From the NCBI GenBank assembly GCA_024697545.1, contig JAILFN010000016.1, positions 62,001-126,000 on the forward strand: DNA of 64,000 nt, given 5' to 3'. The notes below the pieces were generated by a model, which saw only the letters and a program-made list of their open reading frames with translations, was not told the DNA's origin and ran no database searches. The stretch's first letter is position 1. Each line of letters begins with the position of its first letter. This document shows, piece by piece, positions 33,262 to 41,873 of this stretch. This stretch comes from Ruminococcus sp. Lineage in GTDB: Bacteria; Bacillota; Clostridia; Oscillospirales; Ruminococcaceae. The position numbers were made by a program, and so were the translations under genes.

Positions 33262-34626
33262 ATGGAAAAGATAAAGCTCTCAGATATCGTTGCGGCTGTG
33301 GACGGCAGCTTTGGTTATCCGTCCGATGTTGAAGTTACCTCTGTGTCTACCGACACCAGGACGATAAAGCCGGGTTCGGTGTTCATAGCGCTAAAGGGCG
33401 AGAATTTTGACGGCCACGATTACGGGGCAAAGGCTTGCGAGCTGGGCGCCGAAGCTGTCATCGCAGAGCGCAGGATAGACGGTGCAAAGTGCATAATCGT
33501 TGATTCCACCGCGAGGGCGCTTTTGCAGCTTGCGAACTTTTACAGAAAGAAGTTCACGATACCCGTTGTAGGCATAACGGGGAGCGTCGGCAAGACAACG
33601 ACAAAGGATATGATCGCTCTGGCATTGTCGGAGCAGTTCAATACGGTAAAGACGGAAGGCAATCACAATAACGAGATAGGTATGCCCATGACGCTGTTCG
33701 GCATGGATAAGACGACACAGGCGGCGGTCATAGAGATGGGCATGAACCACTTCGGCGAGATATCACGCCTTTCGATGTGCTGCGAGCCTACCGTTGTGGT
33801 GATAACCAACATCGGGCATTCGCATATCGAGAACCTCGGTTCCCAGCAGGGTATACTCAAAGCCAAGATGGAGATACTCGACGGTGCCGACTATATGGCA
33901 CCTATGGTGCTCTCGATGGACGACAAGCTGCTTTCGCAGGTAGAACCCCGCCACGGCAGAAGGATCGTTTTCTATTCGATAAAGAAAAAGGCTGCGGACG
34001 TTTACGCTTCAGAGATCGTGACAGATCCCGAGGGTACGTCTTTTAAGATAAACTATGACGGCGGCAGCATCGCGGCGCGTGTCAACTGCGCGGGCGAGCA
34101 TAACGTCAAGAACGCGCTGGCGGCATTCTGCGTCGGCAGGCTGCTCGACATACCCGACGAAAAGCTCGTCCATGCGATAGGTGAGTTCAAGCCGCAGGGC
34201 ATTCGTCAGAGCGTGCGGGAGGTCAAGGGCATGACCTTTGTTGTAGACTGCTACAACGCGGCTCCCGATTCCGTCAAGGCGGCGCTTTCGACACTCATGC
34301 AGCTGAAAGTCCCCGAGGGCGGCCGCAGGATCGCCGTGCTTTCGGATATGCTGGAGCTCGGCAAGCAGGCGAAGACTCTTCACAGGCTGACGGGCGAATA
34401 TGTTGCGGCGGCTGGCGCAGACCTGCTCTACTGCTGCGGCAGCGACGCTGCGAATTACGTTGACGGCGCGGTGAAAAAGGGTATGTCTCCCGAGTACTGC
34501 AAGCATTTTGAAAGCAAGCAGGAGATGACCGAAGCACTCAGGGCAGACCTGCGCGAGGGCGATGCGGTGCTTTTCAAGGCAAGCCGCGGAATGAAGCTCG
34601 AAGAGGTAGTTAGTGCTCTGGAATAA
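33262..34626 (+). CDS. murF: UDP-MurNAc-tripeptide-D-Ala-D-Ala ligase
   Basis: 454 residues; joins D-Ala-D-Ala to the UDP-MurNAc-tripeptide. N-terminal DTRTIKPGSVFIALKGENFDG, ATP loop GITGSVGKTTTKD, EMGMNHFGEI and NIGHSHIENLGS are all standard. The RBS AGGTGGG lies ahead of the ATG. The final codons overlap the start of the MraY-like gene by 14 bases. Confidence 0.95.
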   Translation: MEKIKLSDIVAAVDGSFGYPSDVEVTSVSTDTRTIKPGSVFIALKGENFDGHDYGAKACELGAEAVIAERRIDGAKCIIVDSTARALLQLANFYRKKFTIPVVGITGSVGKTTTKDMIALALSEQFNTVKTEGNHNNEIGMPMTLFGMDKTTQAAVIEMGMNHFGEISRLSMCCEPTVVVITNIGHSHIENLGSQQGILKAKMEILDGADYMAPMVLSMDDKLLSQVEPRHGRRIVFYSIKKKAADVYASEIVTDPEGTSFKINYDGGSIAARVNCAGEHNVKNALAAFCVGRLLDIPDEKLVHAIGEFKPQGIRQSVREVKGMTFVVDCYNAAPDSVKAALSTLMQLKVPEGGRRIAVLSDMLELGKQAKTLHRLTGEYVAAAGADLLYCCGSDAANYVDGAVKKGMSPEYCKHFESKQEMTEALRADLREGDAVLFKASRGMKLEEVVSALE

Positions 34627-35626
34627 GCTAATGGCGGTAACTGCCATGCAGACGGTGCTGGCGTGGTTTCTGGGGCTTGCGTTCATACCCGTGCTGAGGA
34701 AATACAAGACGGGGATCTACACCCCCTACATCGGCGACAGATATTCCGCCGACGGCAGCGAACCGTCATTCGGCGGCGCGGCGGCGTGGGTGGTGCTGAT
34801 GTTCGGGACGCTGGTTACATCGGCGTTCTGCGAGCACAGGCTGAAGATGATACTTGCGGCGGTATTCGCGGGGCTCATCATGCTGCGCGGTATAGTCGAT
34901 GACCGCATGACGGACATTCTTCACAAGCCCTACGGCGTGAAAGGTGTGACGGGGCTCGGCTGGTGCTATGCCGTCTGCTTCGGATATATGCTGCTGGCGA
35001 AGCGCATGGGCTTTGTCGGGAGCGCTGTGATATTCCCGTTCGGGATAGGCATTCGGGATCTCGGCATCATCTTCTGCCCGCTGACGGCGGCTGTCATGAC
35101 CGCGGAGATCTACTGCTTCAAATATATGAACAGATTCGGCACAGACGATGAAAGCTGTATCGGCGGACTCAGCTGGGTCGTGTCTTTTTTGTTGATGTCG
35201 GGCGTTGCCGTGATGGGCAGTGCCATCAAAGATGAAAGCCTACTCTGCTTCGGAGCGTCCGCGGCGGCGGCGTTCGGGAGTGCGTGCATTTGGGGGCTTT
35301 CCCCCGCAAAGCTCAAAAGCGGCAGCTCGGGCGGTATGCTCACGGGAGCGGCGGCTGCTGCTGTCATGGGAATGGCGGCATTTCATCAGACGGCGTTCTG
35401 GCTCATAACGCTCGCAGCGGGCGTTGACGGCTTCTGCACGCTTATACAGTATCTGCATTTCAGGCGGACGAAGCAGCTGCTGTTAAAGGGCAGCTCGCTG
35501 CACGAGCATCTTCGGGCGAAAAAGCTCGGTGACTATGCTGTTATACTGATATTCGCGGGGATAGCTCTTGCGGGTGCGGCAGCGGGCATCGCTGTGACGA
35601 TATACGGACAAAAGAAGTTTTTTTGA
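34613..35626 (+). CDS. MraY-like membrane protein with degraded active-site motifs
   Basis: 337 residues, about nine or ten membrane helices. It holds the place of mraY in the cluster and keeps traces of its motifs: PSFGGAAAWV for the PTMGG loop, GIVDDRMTDI (Asp96, Asp97) where MraY has DDxxK but the Lys is lost, NRFGTDDESCIGGLSW for the NxxNLTDGLDGLA loop, SGSSGGMLTG for GDxGSxxLG with the Asp missing, and LHEHLRAKKLGD for the HHH loop. Loss of several catalytic residues suggests that it is not an active phospho-MurNAc-pentapeptide transferase, unless the chemistry differs. GTG 34613 has AGAGG 6 bases ahead; ATG 34631 is an alternative. Confidence 0.7.
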   Translation: MLWNKLMAVTAMQTVLAWFLGLAFIPVLRKYKTGIYTPYIGDRYSADGSEPSFGGAAAWVVLMFGTLVTSAFCEHRLKMILAAVFAGLIMLRGIVDDRMTDILHKPYGVKGVTGLGWCYAVCFGYMLLAKRMGFVGSAVIFPFGIGIRDLGIIFCPLTAAVMTAEIYCFKYMNRFGTDDESCIGGLSWVVSFLLMSGVAVMGSAIKDESLLCFGASAAAAFGSACIWGLSPAKLKSGSSGGMLTGAAAAAVMGMAAFHQTAFWLITLAAGVDGFCTLIQYLHFRRTKQLLLKGSSLHEHLRAKKLGDYAVILIFAGIALAGAAAGIAVTIYGQKKFF

Positions 35627-35646
35627 CATAAAGGGAGGCTGTACAT

Positions 35647-36909
35647 TTGGCGACTGAGATAGCAAAAACAAATACCGCCGCGGCTCAGGCGGGACGCAAG
35701 CGAAAGACCTTCAATTTCAGGTTCGTGCTTGCTGAGATAGATAAGACGTTCTTCGCGATCATCGTGATACTGCTCGTATTCGGACTTATCATGATGTTCT
35801 CGGCGAGCTATGCTACGGCTCTCAATCAGGAGGGCGACGGCTACTACTATTTAAAAAGGCAGCTGTTCTGCGCGGGACTGGGTATCGCGGGAATGTTTGT
35901 CGCGTCTTTTCTTGATTATAATTTTTTCTTCAACACAAAGGTGGCGTACCTGTTCTTCACGGGTTCGCTGGGGCTCTGCTTCTACACCGCGTTCTTCGGC
36001 GAGGAAACGGCTGACGCGCGGCGCTGGATAACCATTTTCGGCATACAGTTCCAGCCTTCCGAGATGCTAAAGATCGCATTTATATTCATATTCGCGTTCA
36101 TACTTTCGGTGAATTTCCAGAAGTTCGATAAAAACTGGAAATACTGCATGGTGCCGTTTTTTATGATATTCGCTGCCGTGTTCCTGGTGCTGCTTTTGCA
36201 GAGGCATATGTCCGCGGTAATGCTGTTCGGCGTTATCGGTATCTCGATAATGTTCGCGAGCGGCATGAGAAAAAAGTATTTCTGGATATTTATAGGGATA
36301 TGCGTGGGCATAGGACTGTTAGGAGGACTTGTGCTGATACTCAAGGGCGGCGGTAATTTCAGCTACATAACCGACCGTATCCAGAGCTGGCGTGACCCCA
36401 TGAGCGACCCGAGCGACAAGACGCATCAGACCTATGAGTCTATGCTCGCCATCGGCTCGGGCGGATGGTTCGGGCTGGGCTTCGGTGAATCAAGGCAGAA
36501 GTATATGTACCTCCCCGAATCGCAGAACGACTTTATTTTCGCGGTAATATGCGAAGAGCTGGGCTTCTTCGGCGGGTTCATCGTGGTGCTTCTGTTCATG
36601 CTGTTCATACTGAAAGGCTTCCAGATAGCCGCAAATTCCCGCGACCGCTTCGGCACGCTTGTGGCTACGGGCATAACGGTGCAGATAGGCATACAGGCGC
36701 TGCTCAATATCCTCGTTGCGACAAACGGATTCCCGAACACGGGTATATCCCTGCCGTTTTTCAGCGCGGGCGGTACGGCACTTGTGTTCCAGCTGTGCGA
36801 GATGGGCGTGATGCTCAGCATATCGCGCCAGAACATAAAGCGCGGCGCGGCAAAAACAAAGGAAGATGCGGCGGAAAATACAGCTGTGAAAAAGGCGGCT
36901 GAAAGCTGA
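35647..36909 (+). CDS. ftsW: Peptidoglycan glycosyltransferase FtsW (SEDS family)
   Basis: 420 residues, ten predicted helices. SEDS landmarks are MMFSASYATAL, the DARRWITIFGIQFQPSEMLKI loop (with GIQFQPSE), PESQNDFIFAVICEELGF and GISLPFFSAGGTALV. It polymerises lipid II at the septum with the upstream transpeptidase. The start is TTG 35647 with AAAGGGAGG 8 bases ahead. The C-terminal tail is short, basic then Ala/Glu rich. A terminator follows, and murG has its own promoter. Confidence 0.93.
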   Translation: MATEIAKTNTAAAQAGRKRKTFNFRFVLAEIDKTFFAIIVILLVFGLIMMFSASYATALNQEGDGYYYLKRQLFCAGLGIAGMFVASFLDYNFFFNTKVAYLFFTGSLGLCFYTAFFGEETADARRWITIFGIQFQPSEMLKIAFIFIFAFILSVNFQKFDKNWKYCMVPFFMIFAAVFLVLLLQRHMSAVMLFGVIGISIMFASGMRKKYFWIFIGICVGIGLLGGLVLILKGGGNFSYITDRIQSWRDPMSDPSDKTHQTYESMLAIGSGGWFGLGFGESRQKYMYLPESQNDFIFAVICEELGFFGGFIVVLLFMLFILKGFQIAANSRDRFGTLVATGITVQIGIQALLNILVATNGFPNTGISLPFFSAGGTALVFQLCEMGVMLSISRQNIKRGAAKTKEDAAENTAVKKAAES

Positions 36910-36917
36910 AAGATCAT

Positions 36918-36947
36918 ATCGGGGCGGGCATTGCTCGCCCGATTTTT
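36918..36947 (+). terminator. Hairpin terminator after ftsW
   Basis: ATCGGG(g)CG / CGCCCGAT with a bulge, followed by TTTT; it divides the cluster into two transcription units. Confidence 0.7.
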
Positions 36948-37018
36948 GCAAAATGGCACTGTGCGGAATTATTTTGTTAACGTGAGTTATAAGTAGCATT
37001 AATAATCTGTTACGGCTA

Positions 37019-37047
37019 TTGAAAATAGTATGTTCTTATGCTATAAT
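37019..37047 (+). promoter_or_regulatory. Promoter of the murG-murA-ftsQ unit
   Basis: TTGAAA (37019-37024), 17-base spacer, TATAAT (37042-37047). Confidence 0.8.
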
Positions 37048-37097
37048 AAAGCTTGATAATGCTGCGCTGAAATGGCGCGGCTGACGGGGGAATATTT

Positions 37098-38231
37098 ATG
37101 TTGAGAGTATTGCTTGCAGGCGGCGGAACGGCGGGTCATGTCAATCCCGCACTTGCCATTGCCGAGATAATAAAAGCGCGTGTTCCTGACGCGGAGTTTG
37201 CCTTTGCGGGCAATCCCGAGAAGATAGAAGCAAAGCTCGTGCCGCAGGCGGGGTACAAATTCTACCCCATAAAGGTAGAGGGCTTTCAGAGAAAGATAAA
37301 CGGCGAAAATATCAAGAGGAATCTTCACGCCGCGAAGTGCCTTGCTCTTTCGGGCAAGCGCTGCCGCGATATCCTGAAAGATTTCAAGCCCGATATTGTT
37401 ATCGGTACGGGCGGATATGTTTCGGGTCCCGTTGTGCAGGAAGCCGCAAAGCGCGGCATAAAGACCGCTATACACGAACAGAATGCTTATCCGGGCGTTA
37501 CCAACAGACTGCTCGCGAAAAAGGTCGATGCTGTTATGCTTACCGTTGAGGCGGCTAAGGATTATTTCAAAGAGGGTATAGACTATACCGTGACGGGTCT
37601 TCCCGTAAGATCGGGGTTCTCAAAGATCACAAAGGCGCAGGCTCGCAAAGAGCTGGGCTTTGATGAGGATACCATGTGTATACTTTCGACAGGCGGAAGT
37701 CTGGGCGCGGGGGCTATAAACTCAACTGTGCTCGACCTTATCGCATGGTACAAAAAAGAGGGTCTTACCGTTAATCACATACATTCCTACGGCGGCAACG
37801 GAAGAGAAACGGATTTTGAAAAATGTCTGGCGGACAAGGGCGTGGATGTGAAAAACGATCCTCACCTTATCGTCAGGGAGTATATAAACAATATGCCGAC
37901 CTGCATGGCGGCGGCGGATCTTGTCATCTCGCGCTGCGGTGCGAATGCGCTGACCGAGCTTGAAGCTATGGGACGCGGCTCGATACTCGTGCCCTCGCCG
38001 ATAGTTGCGGGCAACCATCAGTATCACAACGGTATGGTGCTGCAAAAGGCGGGTGCTGCGATAGTTATCGAGCAGAAGGATCTTACCTCGCAGTGGCTCA
38101 TAGATACCGTAAAGAGCCTTATGGAGGACAGAGACAGACTTAAAAGCCTTTCGGAAAACGCCGCAGGGCTGTATATATCAGATACAGATGAGCGGGTGTT
38201 CTCCGCTATCAGACCGTTGATAAAGATATGA
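37098..38231 (+). CDS. murG: Lipid II synthase MurG
   Basis: 377 residues; transfers GlcNAc from UDP-GlcNAc to lipid I on the inner face of the membrane. N-terminal GGGTAGHVNPALAIAE, donor-side GTGGYVSGPVVQEAAKRG, HEQNAYPGVTNRLLA, and the C-terminal ISRCGANALTELEAMGRGS are all classic. It is the first gene after the internal promoter. Confidence 0.95.
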   Translation: MLRVLLAGGGTAGHVNPALAIAEIIKARVPDAEFAFAGNPEKIEAKLVPQAGYKFYPIKVEGFQRKINGENIKRNLHAAKCLALSGKRCRDILKDFKPDIVIGTGGYVSGPVVQEAAKRGIKTAIHEQNAYPGVTNRLLAKKVDAVMLTVEAAKDYFKEGIDYTVTGLPVRSGFSKITKAQARKELGFDEDTMCILSTGGSLGAGAINSTVLDLIAWYKKEGLTVNHIHSYGGNGRETDFEKCLADKGVDVKNDPHLIVREYINNMPTCMAAADLVISRCGANALTELEAMGRGSILVPSPIVAGNHQYHNGMVLQKAGAAIVIEQKDLTSQWLIDTVKSLMEDRDRLKSLSENAAGLYISDTDERVFSAIRPLIKI

Positions 38232-38268
38232 TGGGCGGTAAAGCTTAGCCCGAAAGGACAGTGTAATA

Positions 38269-39132
38269 ATGCGTAACCAGAAAATGGACTCGATAAAGAT
38301 CCCCGATCTCAAAAACCTGAATCAGAGACAGCAGGAGAATATAAGCAGCTACGACCGCTATTCAAGGGCGGAAGACCCCAAGGGCAGGACAAAGGTGAGC
38401 TTTGACAGCGCCACGCGTATGCAGGAGATCGACACGATACTTCAGCAGAAACACCAGAAAAAGGACGAAGTTCAGCAGATGCTGGATGACTTTCAGTCCA
38501 AGCGCAGGAATATGAAAGCGCCCGGGGTGCTGGATCAGGGAGTTAAGATCAGAGGTACTTATGTTGCCCGCAGACGTATAATCACGGCGGTGGTCACATT
38601 CATCCTGCTCCTGCTGCTGGTGGTATTTTTCCTGCCGCCCATATTCAAGGCGAACGATACCGAGAGCAGCTGCCGTTCCGAGGATATCTTTGCAGACGGC
38701 GGCGTGAACGGATACAAGATCAAGATACTGAAGGACAAATCCGTATACAACCTTGACGGCATGGACAGCGAAAAGAGCAGCAGCTACCGTATCTGCACGG
38801 TGGCGTTTGAGGCGCACAACCTTTCGCCTTTTGCGGCTTACACCGATAATTATCAGGTGGTCGGCGGCGGTGAGTACAAGGATCACATAATCTACTGCGC
38901 CGCAGCGGACGATGAGTCAAAGGAGATACCGCCTTTCGGCAAGAAGACCGTAAAGGTCGAGATACTCGTGAACCGTTCGGGGCTTACCGACACCCAGTTT
39001 GACAGAGCGGTGACATCGCTGACGATAGCTACAAGAGGTCTGAAAAGACGCGAATCCAAGAACGGCGGTCTGCCCTGCATACCCGCGTTCATGGGGGTCT
39101 CGGATATAATCTCATTCGACCCCGGTAACTAA
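38269..39132 (+). CDS. Bitopic membrane protein of unknown function in the dcw cluster
   Basis: 287 residues. A hydrophilic, charged N-terminus (1-100) with a predicted helical part (about 48-80, KHQKKDEVQQMLDDFQSKRR), one membrane helix (104-126) after three Arg, then a soluble external domain (about 130-287) with two Cys (SSCRSED, IICCAA-like) and beta character. I do not recognise a family. Lying between murG and murA, and with the topology of a divisome component such as FtsQ/DivIC, a role in septation or wall synthesis is a fair inference but unproven. Confidence 0.7.
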   Translation: MRNQKMDSIKIPDLKNLNQRQQENISSYDRYSRAEDPKGRTKVSFDSATRMQEIDTILQQKHQKKDEVQQMLDDFQSKRRNMKAPGVLDQGVKIRGTYVARRRIITAVVTFILLLLLVVFFLPPIFKANDTESSCRSEDIFADGGVNGYKIKILKDKSVYNLDGMDSEKSSSYRICTVAFEAHNLSPFAAYTDNYQVVGGGEYKDHIIYCAAADDESKEIPPFGKKTVKVEILVNRSGLTDTQFDRAVTSLTIATRGLKRRESKNGGLPCIPAFMGVSDIISFDPGN

Positions 39133-39186
39133 AACTTTGCCCGAAGCATAGTATGAAGCATATTTATATTATGCGAGGTGGGCAAA

Positions 39187-40452
39187 ATGCAAAAGCTTAA
39201 AATTACGGGCGGCAGAAGGCTTTGCGGCGAACTGGAGATACAGGGAGCCAAAAACAGCGCACTGCCGCTTATGAGCGCCTGCGTGCTGGTGGGCGGGAGC
39301 TGCCGTCTTAAACGGGTGCCCGCGCTTGCCGATGTTCACGCGGCGGCGCGTATCATAAACAGACTTGGCTGCAAATGCAGGCGTGAGGGTAAAGATATAC
39401 TCATAGACTCGTCTGTTCTGACGGGGGTGGATATCCCAGATGATCTTATGCGCTCGATGCGCTCATCGGTGATATTCCTTGGCGCTCTGCTCGGCAGGAC
39501 GGGTGAGTGCAGGCTCAGTTACCCCGGCGGCTGCGAGCTGGGTCCCAGACCCATTGATCTGCATCTTTCGGCGCTCAGAAAACTGGGCGCTGTTATCACC
39601 GAGGAACACGGCACCCTCAGATGTACCTGCACAGGAAGGCTCAGGGGCACAAGGATAGAGCTTTCATTCCCGTCTGTGGGGGCTACCGAGAACATAATGC
39701 TCGCTGCCTGCACGGCAGAGGGCGAAACGGTCATATCGGGGGCTGCAAGAGAGCCCGAGATCGAAGACCTTGCGAGATTCCTCAATGCCTGCGGAGCGAG
39801 GATAAGCGGCGCGGGCGGACACAGGATCGTGATAAACGGAGTTGAACGCGCGCGGCTGCACGGTACCGAGCATGAGGTCATGCCCGACAGGATCGCCGCG
39901 GCGACCTACCTTTGTGCTGCTGCCGCGACGGGCGGTGAGACGCTGATAAAGGGCGCTCCCGCCGAGCATTCGGGGGCGCTGACAGATGTGCTCAGGCAGG
40001 CGGGCTGCCGCGTGTTTGAAAGCGGCAGGGGACTTTACCTTACCGCGCCCGCAAGGCTCAGGGCGGTGCCGATGATACGCACCTGCCCCTACCCCGGGTT
40101 CCCGACCGATGCTCAGGCGGTGGTCATGGCGGCGCTCACAAGGGCGCGGGGCACGGGTATGGTAGTGGAAAGAATATTCGAGAACCGCTTCCGTCACGTT
40201 GACGAACTGATACGCATGGGTGCGGATATAAAGACAGAAGGAAGAGTGGCGGTCGTCACGGGGGTGGATAGGCTCTCGGGCGCGGCTGTTGTGGCTCCCG
40301 ACCTGCGCGGCGGCGCAGCACTTTGCGTTGCGGCTTGTGCTGCCGAAGGCGAGACAGAGGTCACGGGGCTGAATCTTATAGACAGAGGCTATGAAGCCAT
40401 AGAGAAAGCGCTGACAGAACTCGGCGGAAAGGCTGAGAGGGTCAGCGGATAG
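39187..40452 (+). CDS. murA: UDP-GlcNAc 1-carboxyvinyltransferase
   Basis: 421 residues; first committed step of peptidoglycan synthesis (enolpyruvyl transfer from PEP). The catalytic loop is SYPGGCELGPRPIDLH with Cys116, the fosfomycin-target residue. The N-terminal GAKNSALPLMSA and the late YPGFPTDAQAV are also conserved. ATG 39187 has GAGGTG 6 bases ahead; a GTG at 39178 is an alternative. Gene context: murG unit, 20 bases before ftsQ. Confidence 0.94.
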   Translation: MQKLKITGGRRLCGELEIQGAKNSALPLMSACVLVGGSCRLKRVPALADVHAAARIINRLGCKCRREGKDILIDSSVLTGVDIPDDLMRSMRSSVIFLGALLGRTGECRLSYPGGCELGPRPIDLHLSALRKLGAVITEEHGTLRCTCTGRLRGTRIELSFPSVGATENIMLAACTAEGETVISGAAREPEIEDLARFLNACGARISGAGGHRIVINGVERARLHGTEHEVMPDRIAAATYLCAAAATGGETLIKGAPAEHSGALTDVLRQAGCRVFESGRGLYLTAPARLRAVPMIRTCPYPGFPTDAQAVVMAALTRARGTGMVVERIFENRFRHVDELIRMGADIKTEGRVAVVTGVDRLSGAAVVAPDLRGGAALCVAACAAEGETEVTGLNLIDRGYEAIEKALTELGGKAERVSG

Positions 40453-40472
40453 CATCTCAAAAGGAAGGTAAA

Positions 40473-41657
40473 ATGGCAGAAAATCGTAAACAAAGCTACG
40501 GCGGTGCCGCTGTAAGGCATTACCGAAAAAAGAATACGCTGAATCTGTATCTGACGGTGGCAGCGGGAGTGCTGGCGGCGATAGCAGCGCTGCTCAGCGT
40601 GAATGTGTTCTTCAACCTTTCACCCGCGGGACTTACGATAAACGGATGCACGCTCTACACGCCCGAGCAGATACAGCATATCGGCGGACTTGTCCCGGGG
40701 CAGAATCTGGTGAGACTCAACACCATGTTCGTGGAGCAGCGGCTGAAGGAGAACCTCGTGTACATCGAGGACGTTCAGGTCGTCAAGGAGTACCCCGAGG
40801 GGCTGAGGATAGATATCATCGAGGCAAGAGCCAAGGCTCAGCTGGAGCACGACGGAAAATACTGTACCATGTCCGAAACGGGAAGACTGCTGGAGATAGA
40901 TTCGGCGGAGCGAAACAAAAAGCTTCCGCTCGTGGTCGGGTTCGAGCTTGTGCCTTACAAGGAAGAGCGTAAAGACGACAGCAGCGATGACTCTTCGGAG
41001 CAAAAGAAGTCGGTCAAGAATATTTCGGGCGAGCAGCTCAAAGCGGGCACACCTGCCGTATCTGCCGATGAGCAGAAGGACGAGATCTTAGCAGAGCTGT
41101 TCAAGCAGCTGGGCGAGCTTGAATTCAAGAAGATAGTAAAGATAGATATCACCGACAGAACGGATATCAAGCTGATATACGACAACCGTATCCAGATAGA
41201 GCTGGGAAGCTCGGTGGATCTTGATATAAAGCTGCTTTGGATAAAGTCGGTCATCGACAAGGAGCTGCCCGACGGATATGAGGGTACGCTGAGATACAAC
41301 GGTATCGACAGCGGGATATCGGCTATCGCCAAGCAGGAGGAAGTGCCGACCTACGTTCCGAAAAAGGAAAGCAGCGAGGCAGACAGCTCGGAGGCAGATG
41401 ACTCTTCGGAGGAGGAAATCTACGACGGAGGCTGGCAGTCTGATAACGCCGAAGTCGGGACCGATACCGAGGGATATTCCGATCAGAACAACTACGGCTA
41501 CGGCGATGGAGAATACGGATACGATCAGGGTTACGATCAGGGTTACGATGACGGCGGCTACGGCGGCGATACATGGTATGACCCGAACGGAGGCTATGAC
41601 TACGACCAGAATTACGACGGCGGAGATCAGGGCTATTACGACGGACAGACGTGGTGA
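40473..41657 (+). CDS. ftsQ: Cell division protein FtsQ/DivIB with Tyr/Asp/Gly-rich tail
   Basis: 394 residues. One membrane helix (about 24-49), a POTRA domain (LTINGCTLYTPEQIQHIGGL, then NTMFVEQRLKENLVYIEDV), and the FtsQ beta domain with KEYPEGLRIDIIEARAKA and KIDITDRTDIKLIYDNRI. An acidic insertion lies near 168-205. The last 95 residues are unusual: an acidic Ser/Glu stretch, then about 55 residues nearly all Tyr, Asp, Gly and Gln with tandem YDQG units. FtsQ tails are normally short. The core role, scaffolding FtsL/FtsB, should hold. Confidence 0.88.
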   Translation: MAENRKQSYGGAAVRHYRKKNTLNLYLTVAAGVLAAIAALLSVNVFFNLSPAGLTINGCTLYTPEQIQHIGGLVPGQNLVRLNTMFVEQRLKENLVYIEDVQVVKEYPEGLRIDIIEARAKAQLEHDGKYCTMSETGRLLEIDSAERNKKLPLVVGFELVPYKEERKDDSSDDSSEQKKSVKNISGEQLKAGTPAVSADEQKDEILAELFKQLGELEFKKIVKIDITDRTDIKLIYDNRIQIELGSSVDLDIKLLWIKSVIDKELPDGYEGTLRYNGIDSGISAIAKQEEVPTYVPKKESSEADSSEADDSSEEEIYDGGWQSDNAEVGTDTEGYSDQNNYGYGDGEYGYDQGYDQGYDDGGYGGDTWYDPNGGYDYDQNYDGGDQGYYDGQTW

Positions 41658-41738
41658 TTAATTTGCACAAAGATAAGGTTGGGACGAGAAACAAAATTGT
41701 TGCTTTGACTAAAATTTGCAAAGTAATTGTTATATCAC

Positions 41739-41767
41739 TTTACAATTTGCAGAAATTGTGATAATAT
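41739..41767 (+). promoter_or_regulatory. Possible ftsZ promoter
   Basis: TTTACA (41739-41744), 17-base spacer, TAATAT (41762-41767). The region 41690-41790 is AT-rich and the leader would be about 100 bases. Weaker than the other promoters seen here. Confidence 0.45.
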
Positions 41768-41873
41768 AGTAGTATATCTATTATTGCGCCGTTTTTTGGA
41801 CAGTTGATGGAGAAAAGGACGGCGGCGCGCGAATAATGAAAGAAACACTCAATCAAATAGGAGGATGTTTAAT

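Noticed and set aside
34613-35626. Calling this gene mraY outright
   Set aside because: Several residues needed for catalysis in MraY are replaced, so only MraY-like is supported.
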